Notes under the pieces: model-generated | Told to the model about the DNA's origin: nothing | The model's database searches: none | Seen by the model: only the letters and a program-made list of their open reading frames with translations | DNA from: Oleispira sp036960605 | Lineage (GTDB): Bacteria; Pseudomonadota; Gammaproteobacteria; Pseudomonadales; Oceanobacteraceae | Assembly (NCBI GenBank): GCA_036960605.1 | Contig: JBALXI010000021.1 | Coordinates: 15,147 to 79,146, forward strand | DNA: 64,000 nucleotides | Direction: 5' to 3' | Shown here: piece after piece, positions 1-7,536 of the stretch | How the letters are laid out: every line of letters begins with the position of its first letter | Numbering within the stretch: position 1 is the first letter of the stretch | Translations under genes and position numbers: made by a program

Positions 1-1
1 T

Positions 2-577
2 GGCAATAAAGAAGAAGCTTTAAAAGCCTTAGCGGCTTGGCCTAACGCGCTGCAGTTTGGTGGAGGCGTGAATCAAGGCAATGCGACTGAGTTTTTAACC
101 GCGGGTGCTAGTCATGTCATTGTGACCTCTTATTTGTTTGAAAACGGTCAGTTCTCTTGGGAACGCTTAGAAGCGCTTAAAGCGGAAACGGGCAAAGAGC
201 GCTTGGTGTTAGATTTAAGCTGTCGTCGTACCGATTCTGGTTGGAACATCGCAACGGATCGCTGGCAGACAGTGACGCAAACCGCTGTTGATAGCCAAAC
301 TCTCGCTGAACTGGCGAATCACTGTGATGAATTTCTAATTCACGCGGCTGATGTTGAAGGTTTACAAGCGGGCATCGATGAAGAGCTTGTGACTTTGTTA
401 GGGCGCAATGCCACTATTCCTGTGACGTATGCCGGTGGCGCTCGTTCACTACAAGATCTGCAGCGTGTCAGTGAGTTATCGCACGGCAAGGTCGATCTCA
501 CCATCGGCAGTGCACTAGATATCTTTGGTGGTAAGGGTGTGACGTTAGAAGAATGCCTTTCTTGGAATCGTCGTTAG
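2..577 (+). CDS. hisA: Phosphoribosylformimino-5-aminoimidazole carboxamide ribotide isomerase, eukaryotic (HIS6) type, 5' partial
   Basis: The reading frame is open from base 2, so the gene begins before the window and only the last ~190 residues are seen. It is the histidine-biosynthesis isomerase (ProFAR to PRFAR), cytoplasmic, of the TIM-barrel HisA/HisF superfamily. The visible residues carry signatures I know from yeast and plant HIS6 rather than from bacterial HisA: LQFGGGVN, VIVTSYLFENG, LVLDLSCRR, DEFLIHAADVEG, YAGGARSLQDL and HGKVDLTIGSALDIFGG. The GTG at 68 lies inside the conserved GGGV motif and is not the start. No other his gene is visible in the window. A stem-loop follows at 628. 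The family call is strong; the eukaryote-type assignment rests on remembered motifs. Confidence 0.88.
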   Translation, partial: GNKEEALKALAAWPNALQFGGGVNQGNATEFLTAGASHVIVTSYLFENGQFSWERLEALKAETGKERLVLDLSCRRTDSGWNIATDRWQTVTQTAVDSQTLAELANHCDEFLIHAADVEGLQAGIDEELVTLLGRNATIPVTYAGGARSLQDLQRVSELSHGKVDLTIGSALDIFGGKGVTLEECLSWNRR

Positions 578-627
578 AGATCTTCTAGCTATATAGCTCC
601 TCTTTTATTCAATACTACTTCTTTATT

Positions 628-661
628 AGCACTAACCGTCTTTACTTTGGTTAGTGCTTTG
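628..661 (+). terminator. Probable intrinsic terminator after hisA
   Basis: AGCACTAACC (628-637) pairs perfectly with GGTTAGTGCT (649-658) across an 11-nt loop, and a short T run follows. It separates hisA from the zinc locus. The T tract is short, so efficiency is uncertain. Confidence 0.6.
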
Positions 662-679
662 TGCAAAATAGCGCCTAAT

Positions 680-694
680 TGTTATTTTATAACA
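680..694. promoter_or_regulatory. Candidate Zur (zinc uptake regulator) operator
   Basis: TGTTATTTTATAACA is a perfect 6-3-6 inverted repeat. It matches the core of the gammaproteobacterial Zur consensus as I know it (TGTTATANTATAACA). It lies just upstream of the small CxxC/His protein gene and the His-rich TonB receptor, both of which look like zinc-acquisition genes. The match and its position are seen directly; Zur binding is inferred. Confidence 0.65.
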
Positions 695-712
695 TAACGC
701 GGCGATCTTGTG

Positions 713-1072
713 ATGTATTTTACACAAGTGAACGGTCTAATTAATCAGGTTGTCTTTGTGACAAATAAATCGATATTCACCCGTTGGCTGCGTTCTAAGC
801 AGCTACCAATGCTGCTTAGCTTTATGCTGATAGCAGTGGCGGCAATGCAAAGTTTGCATGATCAGCTTGATCATGACGCTTTGGGCACGGCGACGCATTG
901 TGAATTCTGTTTGTTGAGCCACGGTGCTGAAGGTGGGTTGATTCCGCTCGCGATCAGTTTACCGACCAGCTTGGTAGATCAAGCTCCAGAAATATTCTTG
1001 CCGCTAGTACTGCCCCTCGTCCGTAATTATTCACAATCTGCCCGCGCACCGCCCTTCATTTCTTCTCTTTAA
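713..1072 (+). CDS. Small membrane-anchored CxxC/His protein, zinc-uptake associated (DUF2946-like)
   Basis: About 119 residues with a basic N-terminus, a hydrophobic signal-anchor segment (LPMLLSFMLIAVAAM), then HDQLDHD and a CEFC motif typical of a metal site, and a C-terminal ARAPP. This layout fits the small DUF2946-like proteins often annotated as zinc-uptake chaperones and found beside TonB zinc receptors. It sits directly behind a Zur-like palindrome and 190 bp before a His-rich TonB receptor, which supports a role in periplasmic zinc handling. The start is unsure: ATG 713 (adjacent GTG 710) has no clear ribosome site, while GTG 758 is preceded by CAGG at a fair distance and would leave a cleaner signal peptide. 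Confidence 0.65.
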   Translation: MYFTQVNGLINQVVFVTNKSIFTRWLRSKQLPMLLSFMLIAVAAMQSLHDQLDHDALGTATHCEFCLLSHGAEGGLIPLAISLPTSLVDQAPEIFLPLVLPLVRNYSQSARAPPFISSL

Positions 1073-1263
1073 TATTATCTTTGTTTTAGATTATTGATCA
1101 GCTCCCTGGCGTTATAAATTCTAACTTCCATTTAAAGATGGAGGTGAGTAATTAACATCAATGACGGCTGTTATTTATACGTATTATTTTGAATTCAGTT
1201 TAGTTATTTCAGCCACTGTCTGTGAGCGCTAGATTGAGATCGTTTGTGAGAGAAAGCATTTAA

Positions 1264-3465
1264 ATGAAAAACTTATCTTTTAATTTACAGCAATTAGGTT
1301 TGGCTTCTTTATTGGTTATTAGTTATGCCCAAGCAGACGAGGTTGTTGCCGATAAAAATGACAATATCGCCTTAGAAAATGTTCAACTAGATAATGTTGT
1401 TATTAGCGCCCATAGCTTTGATCAAGGCCAAGATGAAATGGCGCAGCCCGCGACGCTGCTAACGGATGAATCATTAGAAAGACAGCGCGCGACCAGTTTG
1501 GGGGAAACATTATCAGCCCAAGCAGGTATCCATAATTCCAGCTATGGTTCTTCGGTTGGACGACCTGTGGTACGGGGAATGTCAGGGGCGCGGGTCAAGG
1601 TATTGCAAGATGGCATTGATACTTTGGATGCTTCTGCGGTGAGTCCTGATCATGGCGTTAATGCGGATACCTTCAATGCCAAGAAAATAGAAGTGCTGAG
1701 AGGACCTGCGACCTTAATGTATGGCAGTGGAGCTTTTGGTGGCGTAGTGAACGTAGTTGATGAACGTATTCCAACCGGCTTAGCAGAACCCGAGACTAAT
1801 ATCCGTTTGCAGTATGATGCAGTCAATCAGGGTAAAACGCTGGGTATTAACCATTCAGACTCGATCGACTTGTCCGCCGGTAATGAATTGCATTGGCGTG
1901 TATCAGCCAGCCACTTTCGCAGTGACGAATATGAGCTGCCTAAGCTGAAAGAAGAAGATCATGAAGAGCATCACGAAGGAGAGAGTGAAGCAGAGCACGA
2001 AGAACACGAAGAAGAGGCGGCTACCGATACGTTAGCCAACTCAGATACTTCTTATAATAACAATATCACCTTTGGCACAAGCTATGTTTTTGCTTCTGGC
2101 TACGCGGGTATTGCAATTAGTGAAAGTAAAAGTGAATACGGTTTACCCGGTCATGTGCATCATGAAGAGCATGATGAAGGCGACATTGTCGGGGAAACGG
2201 CTGAAGAGCATGAAGAACACGAAAGTGATGGCGCTCGGATTGAAATGCGCCAGCGCCGAATTGACCTAGACAGCCGCTTTGATCAACCCATTGCAGGTAT
2301 TGAATCGGCCAAATTTCGCATCGGTTTCAATGATTATCGCCATGATGAAATTGAAGGCGGAAGCGTAGGAACCAAGTTTCGTCGTAAAGGTTATGAAGGA
2401 CGTAGTGAGGTTCTGTTAGCGCCAGTCTCCGGAATGTTTGATACTGAAATCTCACAAGCTGTTGGCATTCAGTTCTCGCAAGATAATTTTAAAGCTGTGG
2501 GTGATGAGGCCGTGGTACCAGAAACGGATAGCGCTACGGTGGGTGTTTTTTGGTTAGGAAAAACCCAAGTTTCTGATTGGGGAGTAGAGTTAGGTGCACG
2601 GTTAGAGCAAGCTCAGCTTTCACCTGATCAGCCAGATAGCATTAATGCAAGTTGCGGAAGTAATGGATTAAGCCCTGCCCAGTACGTGGACAAAGACTTT
2701 GATACCCATAGTTTGTCCCTAGGCTTGGTTCGTGATCTCAACTTTGCCAACTCGAAAGGCTGGCAGGTAACGGGCTCTCTAACTTCAGCCCAACGTGCTC
2801 CGGCGACACAAGAATTATTTTCTTGCGGGGCTCACGCGGCAACACAAACATTTGATGTCGGTAATCCTGACTTGAAAATTGAAGAAGCTTTGAATGTTGA
2901 ATTCGGTGTGCGTAAAACAGAAGGCCGGTTCACAACGGCATTGAACCTCTATCAAAATCAAATCTCAGATTTCATTTATGCGCAAAATAGCGGTCGTGAG
3001 GTTGATGGTTTTGGTGAATATCAATTTGTTCAGCAAGATACGACCTTTGTCGGTGGTGAGTTGAACTTGGCTTATCAGTTAGTTGATGGCTTGCTGCTAA
3101 CGGGGATGGCTGACCGAGTAAGGGCAGATGATTTACCGCGTATTCCTGCTGATCGTATTGGTCTTGGTTTTGAAGTTTCTAGTATGGCGCTATTTTCGAC
3201 ACAATCTGACTGGATGTTATTTGGGCAGTGGCAACAAATTCAAAAGCAAGATCAGGTTGCTGATAATGAAGACGTGACACTAGGTTATGACTTATTGACC
3301 TTGGGTATGAGTTATCAAGCGGTCTTAGCCAATAGTGAATATCGCATTGATTTAAAAGCTAATAATTTGTTAGATGAAGAAATTCGTCAGCACACTTCAT
3401 TTGTAAAAGAACAGGCGCCTCAGCCAGGAAGAAATCTTAGTTTGGCGCTAGGTATTCAGTTCTAG
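1264..3465 (+). CDS. znuD: TonB-dependent outer-membrane receptor, ZnuD-like (zinc)
   Basis: A 733-residue outer-membrane receptor. Residues 1-24 form a signal peptide ending in YAQA. The plug domain follows (about 40-170, with PVVRGMSGARVKVLQDGID and EVLRGPATLMYGSGAFGG), then a 22-strand type barrel ending in the C-terminal phenylalanine required for barrel assembly. Two loops are very rich in His and Glu, at about residues 233-248 and 297-319. Such loops are characteristic of ZnuD-type zinc/cadmium receptors and would capture metal at the surface. The upstream Zur-like site and the small CxxC protein support zinc as substrate. Haem or another metal is the main alternative. The ATG at 1264 is preceded by GAGAG. 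Confidence 0.85.
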   Translation: MKNLSFNLQQLGLASLLVISYAQADEVVADKNDNIALENVQLDNVVISAHSFDQGQDEMAQPATLLTDESLERQRATSLGETLSAQAGIHNSSYGSSVGRPVVRGMSGARVKVLQDGIDTLDASAVSPDHGVNADTFNAKKIEVLRGPATLMYGSGAFGGVVNVVDERIPTGLAEPETNIRLQYDAVNQGKTLGINHSDSIDLSAGNELHWRVSASHFRSDEYELPKLKEEDHEEHHEGESEAEHEEHEEEAATDTLANSDTSYNNNITFGTSYVFASGYAGIAISESKSEYGLPGHVHHEEHDEGDIVGETAEEHEEHESDGARIEMRQRRIDLDSRFDQPIAGIESAKFRIGFNDYRHDEIEGGSVGTKFRRKGYEGRSEVLLAPVSGMFDTEISQAVGIQFSQDNFKAVGDEAVVPETDSATVGVFWLGKTQVSDWGVELGARLEQAQLSPDQPDSINASCGSNGLSPAQYVDKDFDTHSLSLGLVRDLNFANSKGWQVTGSLTSAQRAPATQELFSCGAHAATQTFDVGNPDLKIEEALNVEFGVRKTEGRFTTALNLYQNQISDFIYAQNSGREVDGFGEYQFVQQDTTFVGGELNLAYQLVDGLLLTGMADRVRADDLPRIPADRIGLGFEVSSMALFSTQSDWMLFGQWQQIQKQDQVADNEDVTLGYDLLTLGMSYQAVLANSEYRIDLKANNLLDEEIRQHTSFVKEQAPQPGRNLSLALGIQF

Positions 3466-3627
3466 TGATTGATGATGTCTCTGAGTTGTAGAATTTAAGA
3501 TCCTGCTCTTGCTTCTTTTTGTTATATAAAAGAGGCAGGTGCAAAAACATAAGCATAAGTAGCAGCCTCCGCCTTAATTAAACTCTTCTATACTCTTTAG
3601 ATGTGAATCTATTTTTTAGGGTATTAA

Positions 3628-5502
3628 ATGAATTTCCTCAGTAATATTAGTATTAAGAATAAGCACTTAATTATCCTATGCTGTGTCATCTTGGGCTTAA
3701 TATTAACGACGACGGTGAGTATTTATGAGTTTAACCGTATTGGGCAACTCAGTAGTATATTACTCATTAAAGAGGAATTAAGTAGTGATGTATTAACATT
3801 ACGAAAACATGAAAAAGATTTTTTCGCCCGTAAGAACTTGAAGTATGGCGATAAATTTTCTAAATCAGTAGCGCATATGAAGGACGATATTGTCCAGTTA
3901 GAAGAGGCTATGTCATCTCAAGGTTTGGCAAGTGATCATGTCGGAACATTATCAGGCTTAGTGACCCAATATGGGGCTATCTTTGAGAAATTGGTTAGCC
4001 TACAAACGGAAATAGGGCTGGATTCTAAAAGTGGCTTATATGGCTCATTGCGGACTGCGGTTCATGAGATTGAAACATTAGCGAAAGACGCTGAGGAATA
4101 TGAGATTTTATTTCATATGCTGATGCTGCGCCGTAATGAAAAAGATTTCATGCTACGTCGAGATGAAAAATATTTAGCAAAGTTTGAAGGGAATTATTCA
4201 AAATTTAATAATGCTGTTGATCAATTGCAACCGATTTCAATTGACCAGATTAAAAATAAAATTGCACGTTACCGCTCAGATTTTAAGAACTTAACCGCGA
4301 AAGAAACTGAGTTAGGTTTAAATGCCAACTCAGGCTTACTGGGTGAATTACGCAGTACCATTCATCAAACAGAAGAATCCTTCGATTCGTTAACTAAATT
4401 CGTCAATATCCAAATACAGCAGACGACAGAAAATGTTTATACCACATTGGGAACGATCATCGTTCTGATTTTCATCTTAATCTCAGGATTAATGACGATG
4501 ATCTCACGCGCTATTTATCAACCGGTACAATCTATTACTGAACGAATTCATAATATTGCTGATGATTTAGACCTTACTCAGTTAGTCAATCATATTTCGA
4601 AAGATGAAGTTGGAATTTTGTCAAAGTCATTCGATGCTTTAATTTCCAGCTTACGTGATACGGTTAATCAAGTTAAAGATGGCTCGATACAGGTTGCTCA
4701 AGCCTCTGAAGAAATGTCTTGTATCACCAAAGAAGTAGGGGATGCCAGCGAGCAACAGCAGCAAGAAATTGAACAAGCAGTAACCGCTATTAATGAAATG
4801 ACCGCTACGATTCAAAGTATTGCTGAAAATGCAGAGACGGCGGCTTCTGCAGTGAACGATGTAACGAGCGAAATTGGTCGCGGTAAGGCCGTTTCGGATG
4901 ATGCTAAGGCTGAAATTGAGCGACTTAACTCTGAAGTCGAAGGCGCAGCGCAAGCCATTGAGGAACTGCAGAAGAACAGTGAAAGTATCGGTGAGATTTT
5001 ATCGACGATCAGTGCTATTGCTGAACAAACAAACTTGCTTGCATTAAATGCGGCTATTGAGGCTGCACGAGCAGGTGAGCAAGGAAGAGGCTTTGCGGTT
5101 GTGGCTGATGAAGTACGCACACTCGCCAGTAGAACCCAAGAATCAACCGAGTCAATTCGTGAAAATATCAGTCAGTTTCAAAAAGGTACGGCCGAGGTCG
5201 TCGAAACCGTCACTCGATCTCGCGAACGTGCTCAATCAGGGATTGCCAAGGTTTCTGAATCCAGCCAAATCCTAGATTCTATTTATGCCAATATTTCGAA
5301 TATCGGTGATATGAATACGCAGGTGGCCACGGCCGCAAAAGAGCAAGGATTTGCTTCGGAAGAAATTAACCGTAACGTCGTTCGTATCAATGAACTTGCC
5401 CATGTCTGTCATGAGCAAGCCAACCAAGCGGCAGCCGCCAGTGGTGAACTTGCTAAGTTAGGATCTGAGCTGCAGGGAACCGTTCAGCGCTTTAAGGTTT
5501 AA
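3628..5502 (+). CDS. Methyl-accepting chemotaxis protein with helical bimodular (HBM-type) sensor
   Basis: A 624-residue inner-membrane chemoreceptor. It has TM1 (about 12-33), a long periplasmic helical sensor (about 35-270), TM2 (about 272-293), a HAMP domain (about 294-348) and a cytoplasmic signalling domain with the hairpin core EQTNLLALNAAIEAARAGEQ near residue 464. The periplasmic part is an internal duplication. LRKHEKDFFAR at about 58 recurs as LRRNEKDFMLR at about 167, and LDSKSGLYGSLR at about 131 recurs as LNANSGLLGELR at about 231. This arrangement fits the HBM sensor family, some members of which bind organic acids; the ligand here is unknown. It is monocistronic in appearance, with no chemotaxis operon nearby. 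Confidence 0.9.
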   Translation: MNFLSNISIKNKHLIILCCVILGLILTTTVSIYEFNRIGQLSSILLIKEELSSDVLTLRKHEKDFFARKNLKYGDKFSKSVAHMKDDIVQLEEAMSSQGLASDHVGTLSGLVTQYGAIFEKLVSLQTEIGLDSKSGLYGSLRTAVHEIETLAKDAEEYEILFHMLMLRRNEKDFMLRRDEKYLAKFEGNYSKFNNAVDQLQPISIDQIKNKIARYRSDFKNLTAKETELGLNANSGLLGELRSTIHQTEESFDSLTKFVNIQIQQTTENVYTTLGTIIVLIFILISGLMTMISRAIYQPVQSITERIHNIADDLDLTQLVNHISKDEVGILSKSFDALISSLRDTVNQVKDGSIQVAQASEEMSCITKEVGDASEQQQQEIEQAVTAINEMTATIQSIAENAETAASAVNDVTSEIGRGKAVSDDAKAEIERLNSEVEGAAQAIEELQKNSESIGEILSTISAIAEQTNLLALNAAIEAARAGEQGRGFAVVADEVRTLASRTQESTESIRENISQFQKGTAEVVETVTRSRERAQSGIAKVSESSQILDSIYANISNIGDMNTQVATAAKEQGFASEEINRNVVRINELAHVCHEQANQAAAASGELAKLGSELQGTVQRFKV

Positions 5503-5531
5503 CTTTTTAAAACCCTTTCAACTTTCTGTTC

Positions 5532-5561
5532 TTGAATTACATATGGAAAAGCGTATATTCG
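5532..5561 (+). promoter_or_regulatory. Candidate ars promoter with overlapping ArsR-type operator
   Basis: TTGAAT (5532-5537) and TATATT (5554-5559) are separated by 16 bp and could be the -35 and -10. The stretch between them and just after contains CATATG and the near-palindromic GCGTATATTCG, the kind of AT-rich dyad bound by ArsR/SmtB repressors. It lies immediately before arsR, consistent with autoregulation. The match is moderate. Confidence 0.4.
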
Positions 5562-5591
5562 TTTTTTTCATAGGTAATCCAGTTGAGCAGT

Positions 5592-5930
5592 ATGTCCCCG
5601 TTAGAATTATTTAAAGCTCTTAGTGACCTTACTCGTTTACAAAGTTTATTGCTCATTCGGCAAGAGCAAGAGCTGTGTGTTTGTGAATTAATGGTCGCTT
5701 TAGACTTAAGCCAGCCTAAGATATCTCGCCACTTAGCCTTATTACGCGATGCTGAATTATTGGCAACTGAAAAGCGCGGTCAGTGGGTTTACTATCGTCT
5801 TTCAGCTCAGCTGGAAGATTGGATTCTGAATGTTATAGCGCAAGCCTGTTCGCAACAAGATCTTACCGCATTAGACCAGCGTTTGAATGCCATGGGTGAT
5901 CGCCCGGAACGTGTTCAGCAGTGTTGCTGA
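5592..5930 (+). CDS. arsR: ArsR-family metalloregulator, arsenic-operon repressor
   Basis: A winged-helix repressor of about 112 residues. It carries the ELCVCEL segment (the two-cysteine arsenite-sensing motif in the recognition-helix region of classical ArsR proteins), then LSQPKISRHLALLRDAELL (helix-turn-helix) and RGQWVYYRL (wing). It ends in QQCC, a possible extra thiolate site. It is first in an operon with an Acr3 pump and an arsenate reductase, and should repress it until As(III) binds. ATG 5592 is chosen; an in-frame TTG at 5583 is better spaced behind AGGT and is a real alternative. Confidence 0.9.
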   Translation: MSPLELFKALSDLTRLQSLLLIRQEQELCVCELMVALDLSQPKISRHLALLRDAELLATEKRGQWVYYRLSAQLEDWILNVIAQACSQQDLTALDQRLNAMGDRPERVQQCC

Positions 5931-5965
5931 TTTTATAATTTAAATTTTCATTTTAAGGAATAGTC

Positions 5966-7003
5966 ATGGGATTATTTGAGCGTTACTTATCGGTTTGGGT
6001 TTTATTGAGCATACTTGGAGGGATATTTCTGGGGACTCAGTTTGCCGAAGTTTTTTCTATTATTGCAGGCATAGAATTCGCACACGTTAATATTGTGGTG
6101 GCGGTACTTATTTGGTTGATGGTGTATCCCATGATGATACAGGTTGATTTCTCTGCCTTAAAAGATGTGGGTAAAAAGCCGAAAGGTCTGATCATGACCT
6201 TGGTTATTAATTGGTTAATCAAACCGTTCACCATGGCCGCCTTGGGTTGGCTATTTTTTGAAGGTTTGTTCGCAGACTGGGTTTCGCCAGAGGATGCACA
6301 ACAATATATTGCCGGCATGATTTTATTAGGCGTAGCCCCTTGTACTGCGATGGTTTTTGTTTGGAGTCAGTTAACTAAAGGAGATGCTAATTATACGTTG
6401 GTGCAAGTATCTGTGAACGATGTGATTATGATTTTTGCATTTGCCCCTATCGCCGGTTTTTTATTAGGCGTGAGTGATATTGAAGTACCTTGGCAGACGC
6501 TATTATTATCTACATTGTTGTATGTTGTTTTGCCATTAGTTGCCGGTATTATAACGCGTACGTTAATTTTAAATTCTGACAAAGTTAACGGCGAGCAGAA
6601 GCTAGCGTCCTTTGTGCATACGTTAAAGCCGCTATCGATACTCGGTCTTTTAACGACAGTGGTTTTGTTATTTGGCTTTCAAGCGGAAGTTATATTAGAA
6701 AAACCACAAGCCATTTTCTTAATTGCTATTCCTCTATTGATTCAAACTTACGGTATTTTTGCTATTGCGTATGGCTGGGCATATTTGTGGAGACTGCCGC
6801 ATAATATTGCTGCCCCCGCTTGTATGATCGGTACCTCCAATTTCTTTGAGTTGGCAGTGGCGGTGGCTATTAGTGTGTTTGGCTTACATTCTGGCGCGGC
6901 ATTGGCAACGGTTGTTGGCGTGCTCGTCGAAGTTCCGGTAATGCTTTCTTTGGTCGCGTTAGTGAATAGAACACGGCCCTTATTTGATCAGCGTGCCGCT
7001 TAA
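5966..7003 (+). CDS. acr3: Arsenite efflux pump, Acr3 family
   Basis: A 345-residue polytopic inner-membrane protein, normal length for Acr3, with about ten hydrophobic helices. The conserved GVAPCTAMVFVWSQL segment holds the cysteine essential in Acr3 proteins, and PACMIGTSNFFELAVAVA is the second family signature. It exports As(III) produced by the downstream reductase. It lies 35 bp after arsR with AAGGA 9 bp before the ATG, and 47 bp before arsC, so one transcript is likely. It is distinct from the unrelated ArsB family despite frequent misnaming. Confidence 0.93.
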   Translation: MGLFERYLSVWVLLSILGGIFLGTQFAEVFSIIAGIEFAHVNIVVAVLIWLMVYPMMIQVDFSALKDVGKKPKGLIMTLVINWLIKPFTMAALGWLFFEGLFADWVSPEDAQQYIAGMILLGVAPCTAMVFVWSQLTKGDANYTLVQVSVNDVIMIFAFAPIAGFLLGVSDIEVPWQTLLLSTLLYVVLPLVAGIITRTLILNSDKVNGEQKLASFVHTLKPLSILGLLTTVVLLFGFQAEVILEKPQAIFLIAIPLLIQTYGIFAIAYGWAYLWRLPHNIAAPACMIGTSNFFELAVAVAISVFGLHSGAALATVVGVLVEVPVMLSLVALVNRTRPLFDQRAA

Positions 7004-7050
7004 CATATTAATTAAACCACTTAGATTAGATGTGAGTAGAGTAGGGAATT

Positions 7051-7434
7051 ATGAAAAAAGTTATCTTTGTATGTGTCGAAAACTCCTGCCGCAGTCAAAT
7101 GGCAGAAGCCTTTGGCAAGATTCATGGCGCTGAAACGTTTGAGGTTTATAGCTCCGGTAGCAAGCCTTCTGGCAAGGTGAACCCTAGAGCTATTGAATTC
7201 ATGGCTGAATTAAACTATGACTTATCACAGCATGACTCTAAGCCGTTGAGTGAGTTTGATGGCATGCACTTTGATTATGCAATTACGATGGGTTGTGGTG
7301 ATGAATGTCCTATGATTGTGGCAGATAACCGTGAAGATTGGGGTATCCCAGATCCCAAGCACGAAGAGCCAGAGCGTTTTCGTGAGATACGCGCAATAAT
7401 TGAAAATAAGGTGAAAGCCTTAGTTCAAGGCTAA
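7051..7434 (+). CDS. arsC: Arsenate reductase, low-molecular-weight phosphatase (ArsC) type
   Basis: A 127-residue cytoplasmic enzyme reducing As(V) to As(III). The phosphatase loop CVENSCR (Cys8 to Arg14) is at the N-terminus, and Cys82 and Cys86 in MGCGDECPM provide the resolving-cysteine relay. The DP acid loop is in IPDPK. This is the LMW-PTP fold, unlike the glutaredoxin-dependent E. coli plasmid ArsC. The spacing of the second cysteine pair is shorter than the Cys82/Cys89 of the Staphylococcus enzyme, so the electron donor (thioredoxin or other) is not certain. It is the last gene of the ars operon. Confidence 0.92.
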   Translation: MKKVIFVCVENSCRSQMAEAFGKIHGAETFEVYSSGSKPSGKVNPRAIEFMAELNYDLSQHDSKPLSEFDGMHFDYAITMGCGDECPMIVADNREDWGIPDPKHEEPERFREIRAIIENKVKALVQG

Positions 7435-7536
7435 TGTCTTAGTCTCTGCTGCACTTACAATTCTTACTATCGAATCCTCTCAGCTGACCTACACTTAAAG
7501 TAATGGTCTGCTGAAAGTATTGGTGAGAAATCTGCT

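Noticed and set aside
1073..1263. Second Zur site before the TonB receptor
   Set aside because: Only half-site-like GTTATAAATTCTAAC and TGTTATTTATAC are seen, neither symmetric enough.
2072..2269. Alternate-frame small protein inside the zinc receptor
   Set aside because: It follows the codon structure of the receptor's His-rich loop and has no signal of its own.
3480..3560. Possible terminator after the zinc receptor (CCTGC ... GGCAGG)
   Set aside because: Pairing is broken by several mismatches and there is no clean T tract.
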